Assembly: GCF_001006305.1 (NCBI RefSeq)
Contig: NZ_LBHJ01000020.1
Coordinates: 744,001 to 808,000 of the forward strand
DNA from: Silvibacterium bohemicum
GTDB taxonomy: Bacteria; Acidobacteriota; Terriglobia; Terriglobales; Acidobacteriaceae
Direction: 5' to 3'
DNA length: 64,000 bases
The notes beneath the pieces were generated by a model, which ran no database searches, was not told the origin of the DNA, and worked only from the letters and a program-made list of their open reading frames with translations. The translations under genes and the position numbers were made by a program. This document shows positions 35,726-44,546 of the stretch, piece by piece. The number at the start of each line of letters is the position of its first letter. Positions within the stretch are counted from its first letter, which is position 1.

Positions 35726-37951
35726 TCATCGCACGACCTTCTTCGCCGTCACGGCGTTATCATAGCGGTCGTAGACGCGCACCGTAATCAGGTGCTCCGC
35801 AGCGTTTGCCGGTGAAGGCTGCCCCGGCGCAGGCGGATTCAAGGGCGCATCGAAGGCGAATTTCTCGGCTAGCGAATCGGAGATGCTGCCTACAGGCTGC
35901 ACATACTGCCAGGGACCGGCGTCGACGGAATATTCGGCATGAGCGATCGGCGTGGCCGCATCCGTGGCGGTGAGTTCGACATGAATCCTGCCGCCGATGA
36001 AATGAGCCTCGAGGCCACTGATGACCGGCGGAGTCGTGTCGATCAGGAAACGCTCGCTGACGTGGTCGCCGGTCAATGCCTCGCCGGGATTATGCGAGGG
36101 CGCGTCACTGGCCAGCACCTTGAGCCGGTAATGCCCATCGGGCAAGGTACCGGCGTCGAAGCTCAGGTAGCGCTCCGTCACCTTGTCTTTCAGCAGACGC
36201 CAGGTCTGCTCTCCGTCGCCGCGATAGTAGACGGAGAAAATCAGCTCGTCGCCATTGTCGTCATGCGCCAGCCAGCGCGCCGTCACGGAGGTCTTGTCCT
36301 TCACTGCGGGCAGCGGCTCGCGTCCCGGCTCCTGCACGAAGCTGATGACGTTGGCGTTCTGCGAGGAGGGGAAATTGATGGTGGTCTGCTGCGGGAGCGA
36401 TGGCTGCATTCCCGGAGAGTTCACCCGCGCCCCTACTTCGACAACCAGCTCATCAACAGCCGGAGCTACATTGACCGGCAGATAGTTGAGACCCACCGAA
36501 GCAAGGTCTGCGCCGGGATGCAGCACGGCTTTCCACTGGACAAAGCGGGCCGGTTCCAATCCTAACGCGCCGTCATTCGGCGTCACCTTCTTCCACTCGG
36601 TCCAGGCGCGCTCGGGATTGTCGACGTTGCCTGCACGCGCATAGAGATCGAAGTCGCCGCTCGTGCCGCTGACTTCGGGGCGTCCCCACTGCGAAAACAC
36701 GCCGGCATCGAAGACGTCGCTCGAGTATGTACCTTCCGGCGCGTCGCCATGTGACAGCAGATAAAGCTTTCCGGTGTTGGCGGTCGCGATATAGGTCCCG
36801 CGGCTGCTGTCGGCAAAGCCTGTGGCCTGCGAGGCTTCGAGGTGCGCGATATCGGCAAAGGTGCCGTCTTCATGGATGCGGTAGACACGGCCGCGATTGC
36901 CGGTGGCGGCCACCAATCCCTCCGGCGTCCAGCGCAGGGCGTAGACGATGTCGTCATGACCGGCCCAAAGCTTGCGCGGAGCGCCGTTGGCAGCGATCTC
37001 GTAGACCTCCGAACCATCCGGGATTACGGTATTGCCGTTAAATGCCTGCACGGAACCCGGCTGCACAATGGTAATCGTCGCAGTCACAGTTGCGTTTCCC
37101 TGCACCGGCAGCGCGGGCAAGGACGACCGCCCCTTTTCGCCGACCGCAGCGGCGTATACGATGCCCTGCGGCGAGACGGCGACCGAGGTGATCTCGCGCT
37201 TGGGGGCGTCAAAGATCACGTAGCCCTTGCCGCTCTTGTCGATGCGGTAGACCAACCCCGTGCCGTCGGAGCCGGCAATCAGGTTGCCGCTGGCGTCGAA
37301 GGCCAGCGAGCGGATGTGCTGCTCGTCGCTCTTGAAGAACAGCTCCGGCTTCTGGCTGTCATTCTTTGCGATCCGATAGATCGCGGCCGGTCCTCCGGTG
37401 GCGATGTACAGGCGGCCCTCCTGATCGAAGGCCATATCCCAGACGTACTTCGGCTTCTCCGCCGTCGCAGCCGGGTCGAAGACCACGGTGGCGTTGTCCT
37501 CATTGCGGTCGGCGACCTGCGGATCGAGCTTGTAGACCTTGCCCGAGGGCAGCGTGGCAGCGTACACCGCGCCGTCTGGTCCTACGCGCACCACTTGCAC
37601 GCTCAGGTCTTTGGAAGTGAAAAGCTTGGCGGAGGTGACCAGCTTGGTGGACTTTCCATCCGGCGTCACGCGCAGCACGGTCGCGGGCGTGCCCGTCGCC
37701 ACATATGCATTGCCGTCACGGTCGGCCGCAACCGACCACACGTAGGTCGAAGGCGTGGTGAAGACCATACGGCTCTCAGGACCGGCAACCAGATGTCCGT
37801 CGCTGGTGATGGCGACGCCATTCGGCTTCCCTTTTTCCAGCTCTTCGAACCTGGATTGCGACCACAGGCGCGTGCCCTGAGAATGCGCCAGCGACGGGAG
37901 AAGAGAGAACGAGAGGAGAGTAAGAAAGAGCGGAGAGAAGCGGCGCATCAT
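35726..37951 (-). CDS. Exported beta-propeller protein
   Basis: A 741-aa exported protein. The signal peptide is 'FLTLLSFSLLPSLAHSQG'. Residues 30-420 hold repeated four-stranded blades with NHL/SMP-30-like text ('VAADRDGNAYVATGTPATV', 'MAFDQEGRLYIATGGPAA', 'VAVSPQGIVYAAAVGEKG'), so one or more six- or seven-bladed propellers. The C-terminal 300 residues look like Ig-like or FN3-like beta-domains ('VTARWLAHDDNGDELIFSVY', 'DTTPPVISGLEAHF'). Such two-part proteins are common in Acidobacteriota with no proven function; the fold suggests binding or hydrolysis of an extracellular ligand. An antisense frame of 402 codons is a shadow. Confidence 0.75.
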   Translation of the reverse strand: MMRRFSPLFLTLLSFSLLPSLAHSQGTRLWSQSRFEELEKGKPNGVAITSDGHLVAGPESRMVFTTPSTYVWSVAADRDGNAYVATGTPATVLRVTPDGKSTKLVTSAKLFTSKDLSVQVVRVGPDGAVYAATLPSGKVYKLDPQVADRNEDNATVVFDPAATAEKPKYVWDMAFDQEGRLYIATGGPAAIYRIAKNDSQKPELFFKSDEQHIRSLAFDASGNLIAGSDGTGLVYRIDKSGKGYVIFDAPKREITSVAVSPQGIVYAAAVGEKGRSSLPALPVQGNATVTATITIVQPGSVQAFNGNTVIPDGSEVYEIAANGAPRKLWAGHDDIVYALRWTPEGLVAATGNRGRVYRIHEDGTFADIAHLEASQATGFADSSRGTYIATANTGKLYLLSHGDAPEGTYSSDVFDAGVFSQWGRPEVSGTSGDFDLYARAGNVDNPERAWTEWKKVTPNDGALGLEPARFVQWKAVLHPGADLASVGLNYLPVNVAPAVDELVVEVGARVNSPGMQPSLPQQTTINFPSSQNANVISFVQEPGREPLPAVKDKTSVTARWLAHDDNGDELIFSVYYRGDGEQTWRLLKDKVTERYLSFDAGTLPDGHYRLKVLASDAPSHNPGEALTGDHVSERFLIDTTPPVISGLEAHFIGGRIHVELTATDAATPIAHAEYSVDAGPWQYVQPVGSISDSLAEKFAFDAPLNPPAPGQPSPANAAEHLITVRVYDRYDNAVTAKKVVR

Positions 37952-38003
37952 GCTGGAGAAAGTCTAGCAGCTAAGTCGCGGGTAGCTATAAAGCGGGCCG
38001 CTC

Positions 38004-38093
38004 AAGTCCGGTTGGCTATAAAGCGGTTGGCGAAAAGCTTGCAAAGCTGAGAGGAGTGGTTTTTGCTATCCGCTTCTTAGCTGACCGGACTTT
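38004..38093. repeat. Imperfect long inverted repeat
   Basis: AAGTCCGGTTGGCTATAAAG at 38004 and the complement of the TAGCTGACCGGACTT text at 38078-38093 share most positions (AAGTCCGGT..GCTA..AAGCGG). Two direct copies of GCTATAAAGCGG (37985 and 38015) and two of TAGCTGACCGG (38079 and 38094) lie here, in the 180 bp upstream of the propeller gene. Confidence 0.5.
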
Positions 38094-38131
38094 AGCTGAC
38101 CGGTTTTCAACCACCCGCTTTCCAGCTGTAG

Positions 38132-39139
38132 TTAAGCACTTAACACTGCCCGATAGCGAATCTGGCTCTTCCTGAGCCGGTTGACTGCCTGGTTGGCGTC
38201 GGACATCTTGAACTTCTCGATGTGCGCCTTCACACCGTGCCGGGCGGCTACATCCAGCATCTCTGCAATTCCGGCCGGACTGCCGGTATTCGAGCCGCAG
38301 ACGCTGCGCGCCACGGAGATGAGCGGGAACGCTGGTAGCGAGATCGGCTTGGCCGGCGCGCCGACGAAACACAGCGTTCCGTGCGGACGCAGGGTGTTGA
38401 CGAAGGCCGCCCAGTCGAGATCGGCATTGATCGTGGAGATGATCAGATCGAAGCTGCCAGCCAGGCCATTCACCGATTTCGACTCCCGCGAGTTCACGAA
38501 GTGGTGTGCGCCCAGCTCCAGCGCTTCCTGCTCCTTAGCTGCGGAGGTTGAAAAGGCCGTCACCTCGGCTCCGAAGACCCGGGCGAACTGAATTGCGAGA
38601 TGGCCAAGTCCCCCGATGCCGATGATGCCCACGCGGGACGAAGGATTGATCCCCATCTGCCGGATCGGGGTGTACACCGTGATGCCCGCGCACATCAGAG
38701 GCGCGCTGGTCTCGCTGTTCAGGGCGTCGGGGAGGCGGATGGCGAAGCGGGCGTTCACACGCAGCGCTTCGGCGAAGCCGCCGTGGCGATGAACGCAGGT
38801 GGGCTGGGCGGTCGCGCACAGGTTCTCTTTACCCTGGCGGCACCACTCGCACCGTCCGCAGGAGTTGGCCTGCCAGCCGATACCCACGCGCTCGCCGATG
38901 GAAAGACCGTGCACGGCGGAGCCCAACGCCGAGACTGTGCCGACAATCTCGTGACCGGGAACCAGCGGATATTGGCTGGTGCCCCAATCGTTGTCGATCA
39001 AGGAGGCGTCGGAACGGCAGACGCCGCAATGCGTCACCCGCACTTCCACGTCGTAAGGATTAAGTTCACCGGGATCGTACTTGAAAGGCAGAAGTTCAGC
39101 CCCGGCCGCGTGTGCAGCATAGCCCTGTATCAATGCCAT
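38132..39139 (-). CDS. Zinc-dependent medium-chain alcohol dehydrogenase
   Basis: A 335-aa cytoplasmic NAD(P)-dependent dehydrogenase of the cinnamyl-alcohol-dehydrogenase/YahK type. Catalytic zinc ligands C38 and H63-E64 ('CGVCRSD', 'VPGHEIVG') and the structural zinc cluster C94, C97, C100 and C108 are all present. The Rossmann motif 'GIGGLGHLAIQFA' follows at about 175. It would reduce aldehydes or oxidise alcohols; substrate is not determinable. It stands alone, between a repeat-rich gap and the S55 protease gene, transcribed in the same direction. Upstream gap of about 100 bp. Confidence 0.88.
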   Translation of the reverse strand: MALIQGYAAHAAGAELLPFKYDPGELNPYDVEVRVTHCGVCRSDASLIDNDWGTSQYPLVPGHEIVGTVSALGSAVHGLSIGERVGIGWQANSCGRCEWCRQGKENLCATAQPTCVHRHGGFAEALRVNARFAIRLPDALNSETSAPLMCAGITVYTPIRQMGINPSSRVGIIGIGGLGHLAIQFARVFGAEVTAFSTSAAKEQEALELGAHHFVNSRESKSVNGLAGSFDLIISTINADLDWAAFVNTLRPHGTLCFVGAPAKPISLPAFPLISVARSVCGSNTGSPAGIAEMLDVAARHGVKAHIEKFKMSDANQAVNRLRKSQIRYRAVLSA

Positions 39140-39242
39140 TGGAATTCGACCTGTTGTGTCCTTCTATTCGGAGCGATATCCGGAATTGCGACCCCCATGA
39201 TGGCCCATTCTGGAATCGCTTTGCAACCCGTGAGGAATCAAC

Positions 39243-41123
39243 TCATTCTACCCGGAGTGTGATCACCTGTTGACCACTTAATACCGCATCGGTGCCGACC
39301 GACCCCAGAGGGACCGCCGATTCACCGCTCAAGGACATGCTGTGATTCTCACGCGCAGGCTCTAAAACATTGGCCAGGGACAAGGGAACGGCGGTCAATG
39401 TCCGGCCATCGATGGCCACCTGCGCATCCGGGGCCAGAAGGGTGACATAGAGCCGGTCGGTCGCGTGCTGGCTGTTCAGCTGGGCGATGGTGGCCGCCAC
39501 ATCCAGAGCCGTGCCTCCCAGCTGCGCCGGCTGCATCAGGCGATCGAGCGTGCCGCCGTCGCTCACCAGCAGGCGCACCTTGCCTGCGGGCAGAGTGGAG
39601 GGCAGTTTGACCGGAATGCGGACATTTCTGACCTCGCCGCGCCAGGGCTGTAAGGTTGCTTCAATCGAAAGCGTATCGCCTCCGCGCACCTCGGACTGAC
39701 TGGACTGCACGGCCTGGATCTGCATGGTGCGCCGGCCGGGCATAGCATCCACACTCAGCTCGATGCCTTCGATCGGGGTGCGGCGGGCGGCGTTGGCGTA
39801 GAGCCGGTTGAAGCGCTCGCCGAGTTCCAGAGCGGTCAGCAGGTTGGAGGGTGCAAAGTCGCTGGGTGCGACTAAATTTTCGAACTTCACCGCGGGATAG
39901 CCTTTTAGCCGGACGGCGGCGCGCACCCGGTAGGTGGTCTCCGCACCGTACCAGTTCGACTGCATCAGCCCCTGGAAGACCGACACCATCACTGCCGAAG
40001 GCGTGATCTGCTCCTGGTCGATGACCTCGAGATGCAGAGTCTTTTCCGCCGCCTCCGCGCCGTCCTGGGCGATGTGTACGGTCAGGGGGATCATCTGCGC
40101 CTTGAGCCCGAACTCGCCCTTGATGGCGGTCTCGCGATCTTCGGTGAAGGAGCCGACGGTCTCCGTCGTATTGATGATCTTGAAGGCGTTGTAAGGCGAG
40201 GGCAGGGTCGCCACCACCTCGGCCTTGGTCATGGGCATGGAGACGGGACCGAATTGCGTGATGGGATGACCGCAGGCCAGAAGTGTCTTGGGATCAACGT
40301 AAGTGACGGTGCAGGTTGCCGAGATATCCAGGTCGCCACGAACCAGGATGGCGCTCACCGCCGAGCCGGGAACGATGGGATCCGGCGTGGGTGCATCGCT
40401 GCCCGCACCACCCAATCCCGCGACCGGCGTCAGGCCTAGCCCGGGAGTGTGATCTTTCCAGAGCGCCAGCGCTTCGGGACTGAAGCCGGAGAAGACCAGC
40501 GGCGTGTCGATAGGCCGGATCAAGTCGGACCGAATCGGATCGGGGCTGTGTGCGTCGCCGATGTGGCTGCTGCTGGAGAGATCGGCAGCGAGCGAAGTCT
40601 CGGTGAGAACCGGCTTCCCTGCAGCTTCATCGCCAATTTTGGGGATCCAGTTCCCTGCGCCCGCTTCCTTATCGCCGCCCCTCTGGTCGCGCACCTGGAG
40701 CATCTCTTCGATGGGGGTGATGCCGGCAATCGGCTCCTTGCTGAATTCTCCAATGCGGAAGGCCAGCGCTCCGGCCAGCTTGCCATCGATATACACGGGG
40801 CTGCCGCTCATGCCCGCCACCACGCCGGTATATTCGGGCTTGGTTCCATGCAGCCGGGCCAGGATCATGTCCTGACGCGGGCCGATGGCGTTGTGCAGTA
40901 CGCCGAGAATCTCCACGTCCATCGGCTCCGGCTGGGTGCCTTCAAAAACGGTATATGCCGTCCCCCGCAGGCCGCGATGGATATCCTTCAGCGGGAAAAA
41001 ATGAGTGGCAGACGGAGGCGGAGCGTTCTGGCCGGGGGTGGCATTCTGGCCAGTCATAAACGAAGCGTGCATCACGCCCAGCAGCACGGCCGCCAGGGAG
41101 ATGTCCTTTCGAAGGCTTTGCAC
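39243..41123 (-). CDS. Exported SpoIVB-like (S55) protease-domain protein
   Basis: A 626-aa exported protein whose N-terminal third matches the SpoIVB peptidase S55 domain: 'PLKDIHRGLRGTAYTVFEG', 'GMSGSPVYIDGKLAGALA' with the Ser nucleophile region (S106-G-S108), and 'GITPIEEML'. In Bacillus this domain cleaves a sporulation regulator, but this organism shows no sporulation genes here, so a different envelope signalling or processing role is likely. The C-terminal 350 residues are beta-rich and unassigned. GTG 41123 is chosen: it gives a signal-type helix (ISLAAVLLGVMHASFM) and avoids overlap with the divergent gene. The two genes face away from a shared 134 bp promoter region. Confidence 0.8.
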   Translation of the reverse strand: MQSLRKDISLAAVLLGVMHASFMTGQNATPGQNAPPPSATHFFPLKDIHRGLRGTAYTVFEGTQPEPMDVEILGVLHNAIGPRQDMILARLHGTKPEYTGVVAGMSGSPVYIDGKLAGALAFRIGEFSKEPIAGITPIEEMLQVRDQRGGDKEAGAGNWIPKIGDEAAGKPVLTETSLAADLSSSSHIGDAHSPDPIRSDLIRPIDTPLVFSGFSPEALALWKDHTPGLGLTPVAGLGGAGSDAPTPDPIVPGSAVSAILVRGDLDISATCTVTYVDPKTLLACGHPITQFGPVSMPMTKAEVVATLPSPYNAFKIINTTETVGSFTEDRETAIKGEFGLKAQMIPLTVHIAQDGAEAAEKTLHLEVIDQEQITPSAVMVSVFQGLMQSNWYGAETTYRVRAAVRLKGYPAVKFENLVAPSDFAPSNLLTALELGERFNRLYANAARRTPIEGIELSVDAMPGRRTMQIQAVQSSQSEVRGGDTLSIEATLQPWRGEVRNVRIPVKLPSTLPAGKVRLLVSDGGTLDRLMQPAQLGGTALDVAATIAQLNSQHATDRLYVTLLAPDAQVAIDGRTLTAVPLSLANVLEPARENHSMSLSGESAVPLGSVGTDAVLSGQQVITLRVE

Positions 41124-41140
41124 GTCTCTTAGACTAGAGC

Positions 41141-41196
41141 AATTCCGAATTTTCCGTATCGGGGAAGAGAATTCCGCGAACTGGAAATACGGAATT
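41141..41196. promoter_or_regulatory. Repeated AATTCCG motif in a divergent promoter region
   Basis: AATTCCG at 41141 and 41170 and its complement CGGAATT at 41190, with CCGTAT-type text beside two of them, lie between the S55 protease gene and the VWFA gene. The symmetry suggests an operator serving both, but no -35/-10 pair is obvious. Confidence 0.35.
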
Positions 41197-41257
41197 GACG
41201 ATGTCGCAAGGTAGCCCTTGCCGCAAAGTTGATGTAGTCCCACAATTGAGGCTAGTT

Positions 41258-42454
41258 ATGAAATTTGTCTCCGGTCTGTCCGCGGCTGCGTTAACCGCGC
41301 TGGTGCTCTCGAGCCCGGCGTTCGCGCAGCAGAGCACTCCTTCGAGCCCGACTCCTCCGGCTCAGCAGCAGCCCAGCACCCAACCTCCCAATCCGCAGGA
41401 TCAGACCGCGCCCGAGGCTGGAGGACCCACCGGAGACAACGGCTCCATCGCCATTCCTAAAAAGAAAGAAAAGGAGCCCGAGCCGCCTCCACCGCCCGAG
41501 CCGACGGTGAAGAACCCTCCCGGATTGCAGAACTTCTCCCTGCGCGTCGATGTCCCGGTGGTCACGCTGGATGTGGGTGTGATCCTCGAGAAGACCCACC
41601 AGTTTGTGCCCAACCTGAAAGAAGAGAATTTTCGCGTCTATGAGGATGGAAAGCCTCAGGAGATTGCCAGCTTTCAGCAGATCAAGGCGCCCATCACCGC
41701 CGTTCTGCTGGTCGAGTTCGCAGCCAACAGCTACTCCTTCATCTACGATATGCGGAACGCGGCGTACACCTTCGCTGAGCAGCTGCGGCCGGACGACTAC
41801 GTCGCCGTCATGACCTATGACATGCACACCGAGATCCTGACCGACTTCACTACCGACAAGCGCGTGGTGATGAGCTCTCTTAACCAGCTCACCATTCCCA
41901 CATGGCACGAGACCAATCTCTTCGACGCGCTGTACCAGACGCTCGATCGCCTGAGCCGCGTGGAAGGCCGGAAGTACGTCGTTTTGGTCTCCTCGGGCCG
42001 TGATACCTTCTCGAAGATCACTCTGGACAAGGTGCTGCAGAAGATCAAAGCCACTCCCAACGTCACCATCTTCGCCATTGGCACCGGACAGTTCGCCCGC
42101 CTGATGACCGAAGGCCGCGGCGGTATGGGCGGCCAGATCCGCGAAATGGACTATCTCCAGGCCGACAACCAGATGACCACCTTCGCCCGCATGACCGGCG
42201 GCATGGCCTTCTTTCCCCGCTTCGCCGGAGAGCTGCCTGACGACTTCGGGCTCATCAACGAGTCCATCCGCAACCAGTACGTGCTCACCTACAAGCCCAG
42301 CAACAACAAGCAGGATGGCACCTATCGCAAGCTGCATGTCGAGCTGGTCGACAACGAAGGCCATCCGCTCAAGATGCAGGACGAGAAGCACAAGCCGGTG
42401 AAGTACGACGTGATCTCCAGGGACGGGTACAAAGCCAAGCAAGAAGTGGAATAG
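41258..42454 (+). CDS. Exported VWFA-related protein
   Basis: A 398-aa exported protein. The signal peptide ends at 'SSPAFAQQ'. A Pro/Glu-rich linker (about 25-90, with PKKKEKEPEPPPPPEP) leads to a VWFA-related domain typical of Acidobacteriota: 'VVTLDVGVILEKTHQFV', 'NFRVYEDGKPQEIASF', then the A-domain fold with 'VLLVEFAANS' and 'YVVLVSSGRDTFSKITLD'. The classic MIDAS DxSxS is not intact (VEFAANS), so metal binding is doubtful. Proteins of this kind are numerous in this phylum and probably mediate protein-protein contacts. ATG 41258 follows a GAGG site; the longer frame from 41195 is discarded. Its TAG stop is the first base group of a repeat element. Confidence 0.82.
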   Translation: MKFVSGLSAAALTALVLSSPAFAQQSTPSSPTPPAQQQPSTQPPNPQDQTAPEAGGPTGDNGSIAIPKKKEKEPEPPPPPEPTVKNPPGLQNFSLRVDVPVVTLDVGVILEKTHQFVPNLKEENFRVYEDGKPQEIASFQQIKAPITAVLLVEFAANSYSFIYDMRNAAYTFAEQLRPDDYVAVMTYDMHTEILTDFTTDKRVVMSSLNQLTIPTWHETNLFDALYQTLDRLSRVEGRKYVVLVSSGRDTFSKITLDKVLQKIKATPNVTIFAIGTGQFARLMTEGRGGMGGQIREMDYLQADNQMTTFARMTGGMAFFPRFAGELPDDFGLINESIRNQYVLTYKPSNNKQDGTYRKLHVELVDNEGHPLKMQDEKHKPVKYDVISRDGYKAKQEVE

Positions 42455-42570
42455 GACTGGCCGTCCAGGCACACGCGGCTTCGCCGCCAGATCATCCAGC
42501 TGCACTCCCTCCGATCGTTTCGCGCTCGATATTATGGGTGCCCAGGTCTCGCTTCTGAGACCTGGGATTC
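42454..42570. repeat. Family A element followed by family B hairpin
   Basis: GGACTGGCCGTCCAGGC starts at the last base of the VWFA stop codon (42454-42470, with CGGC text to 42489). A perfect 10 bp hairpin CCCAGGTCTC/GAGACCTGGG with GGGTG before it lies at 42536-42566. The same A-B arrangement occurs at 55866-55981. Confidence 0.75.
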
Positions 42571-42747
42571 CACATCCGCTGGATCACATTCTTTTGCTAT
42601 TCCATAGTTGCGCAAATCATGGGAGACTGCAGTTCCCTCCCCAACCGACTGTCATTTTGACGACCAGCGGGAGGTAGAATCTCAGCGGCGTTTCACGAAC
42701 AGCATCGGGAAGATACTTCGTTGCGACCCGCACAAAGGGGAAAGAGT

Positions 42748-43437
42748 ATGACTACGCAAGTTCCAGGCGCAAAGTGGATATTGCCCGTCGTCTTTGCAGC
42801 GTTTGTCTATCCGGTCAACTCTCAAGCGCAGCAACGTGCCATTGAGTCAAATAGTACTCAAGCGCAAACACAGCAGACTGCCCCAGAGGAGCCGAATCCA
42901 AGCTCCGCGAACGACCCTAATATCTCAAAGACAGATCAGAGCAATAAGCCGGCAAAGCTGGTAGTGCCGGATCGCGCCATATATCGTTTTTTTCTTCAGC
43001 ATGTAGGAGACGAAGACGAACGCTTCCGCGAGGCGGAAGCGGCTGGGAAGGATACCTCGAGCATACGTTGGGATTATGCCAAGATATTTAACTTAAGCGA
43101 TGAAGAGACGGCTCAGATGCTGAGCACGGCCATCGACGGATATTATTCCATCCACGCAAAAGACCAGGAATTTAACGACTTCATCCAGGCTGAGAGAAAG
43201 AAATATACCCCCTACGAATGGTCGCGGCTGCCCGTTCTGCCCGAAGCACGCAGGTTAGACAGTGAACGATGGGCGCTGGTGATGAGCACGATGAATCGCA
43301 TTCATGAAGAACTGGGTGACGAGTCATTCTCGCGGCTGGACGCGGCTATACACCGGACATGGGGCGGCAAACTTTCCGCCGTTCAACCAATTTCTCAAGA
43401 TAGTACTTCCGTTGAACATCCTCTCAGCAGGCAATAG
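42748..43437 (+). CDS. Exported protein of unknown function
   Basis: A 229-aa protein. The signal segment (ILPVVFAAFVYPVNSQAQ) is followed by a Gln/Ser/Pro-rich linker and a helical domain of about 150 residues ('YRFFLQHVGDEDERFREAE', 'LSDEETAQMLSTAIDGYY', 'MNRIHEELGDESFSRLD'). The start ATG has GGGGAAAGAG just upstream; the TTG at 42721 is discarded. I do not recognise the family, and its helical, Asp/Glu-rich character gives no biochemical clue. It stands alone between repeat-bearing gaps. An A-type repeat lies just downstream. Confidence 0.65.
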   Translation: MTTQVPGAKWILPVVFAAFVYPVNSQAQQRAIESNSTQAQTQQTAPEEPNPSSANDPNISKTDQSNKPAKLVVPDRAIYRFFLQHVGDEDERFREAEAAGKDTSSIRWDYAKIFNLSDEETAQMLSTAIDGYYSIHAKDQEFNDFIQAERKKYTPYEWSRLPVLPEARRLDSERWALVMSTMNRIHEELGDESFSRLDAAIHRTWGGKLSAVQPISQDSTSVEHPLSRQ

Positions 43438-43487
43438 AGAGCTGGAAATCCTGAAGGACGATTCGACGTCTGACCGATCGGGTGAGC

Positions 43488-43522
43488 TTTGGCGCGCAGC
43501 GCGATGCCTGGACGGCCAGTCC
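43488..43522 (-). repeat. Family A element, inverted
   Basis: The minus strand reads GGACTGGCCGTCCAGGC, then ATCGCGCTGCGCGCC, between the unknown exported gene and the YoaK-type gene. It lies in the part of the longer YoaK frame that is discarded. Confidence 0.7.
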
Positions 43523-43559
43523 TCCTGTACTCCGCGTCTTTGGCCTGCCATCATGGGTC

Positions 43560-44303
43560 ATGCCTCTTGTCTATCTCCGCGGCTTGATCGGCACCCGGCG
43601 CACCGAATCCGCTAATCGCCACCTGGCACGCATCCTGGCCTTCATCGCCGGAGCAGTCAATGCAGGAGGCCTGCTGGCGGTGGGACAATATACCTCGCAC
43701 ATGTCGGGCATCATCTCGTCGATGGCCGACAATCTTTCCACCGGAAGCCTTTCGCTGGTTCTCGGCGGGTTCGGCGCGGTCGGATCTTTTCTCTCCGGCG
43801 CTTTCGTCACCACTCTGCTGATTCGATGGGCGCGCGCCCGCCAGTTGGAGAGCGAGTATGCCCTGCCTCTAATGCTTGAGTCGGCGCTGCTGGTGGTCTT
43901 CGGCCTCACCGGGCGGGTCTTCGTGGTGGGCCACGCCTTTCTGGATACGGTGATGCTGCTCTGCTTCACCATGGGATTGCAAAACGCCATCATCACCAAG
44001 ATCTCCGACGCCGTGATCCGCACCACTCACATGACCGGGATGGTGACCGATATCGGCATCTCGCTGGGACGGATCGTTACCACGCTCTATCGACGCGACG
44101 GCGATTCGCTCGATGCGGATTATGCGAAGCTGCGCCTCCACACCTCGCTGGTCGGCCTGTTCTTTGCGGGAGGGTTCACCGGCGCCCTCGGCTTCAAACA
44201 CGCAGGCTTCCTCTTCACCCTGCCGCTCGCCGCGATATTGCTTCTGATGGCAGTCATGCCGGTCATCGATGACGTGCGCCGCTACCGCCAGACGGCGGCC
44301 TGA
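43560..44303 (+). CDS. YoaK/DUF1275 family membrane protein
   Basis: A 247-aa inner-membrane protein with six to seven hydrophobic helices. Family text 'AFIAGAVNAGGLLAVGQYTSHMSG', read as AFIAGAVNAGG and YTSHMSG, then 'MLLCFTMGLQNAIITKISDAV' (as FTMGLQNAIITK) and 'RTTHMTGMVTDIG' are the DUF1275 hallmarks. Function is unknown in general; a transporter role is often proposed. The ATG at 43560 is chosen because the upstream residues of the longer frame are encoded by a repeat. No strong ribosome-binding site is visible, so the start carries some doubt. Confidence 0.82.
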   Translation: MPLVYLRGLIGTRRTESANRHLARILAFIAGAVNAGGLLAVGQYTSHMSGIISSMADNLSTGSLSLVLGGFGAVGSFLSGAFVTTLLIRWARARQLESEYALPLMLESALLVVFGLTGRVFVVGHAFLDTVMLLCFTMGLQNAIITKISDAVIRTTHMTGMVTDIGISLGRIVTTLYRRDGDSLDADYAKLRLHTSLVGLFFAGGFTGALGFKHAGFLFTLPLAAILLLMAVMPVIDDVRRYRQTAA

Positions 44304-44546
44304 GCAACGGCTCGTAGCCTATTCACTCGAGGAAATTGAATTTCGTTCGTTCGACGTGGGTACATTCCATCCAAGAAGTCCTTGAGCCCATCGACAGAAA
44401 AACCATACACATCGATCATGAGGGAATAACTTGTCCCACTGGCCGTTCATTAGTTAGGAGTCATGCGGCGGAGGAATGTGACCTTTCTCTCGCGCCGCAA
44501 GTGGCTTCACTTTGTTCCATCTGCTTCCAGGCCTGAAAGGCAATGT

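Noticed and set aside
36842-38050. 402-codon plus-strand frame opposite the beta-propeller gene
   Set aside because: Arg/Gly-rich shadow composition with no start signal.
41291-42505. 404-codon minus-strand frame opposite the VWFA gene
   Set aside because: Shadow of the VWFA coding sequence, and it runs through the downstream repeat.
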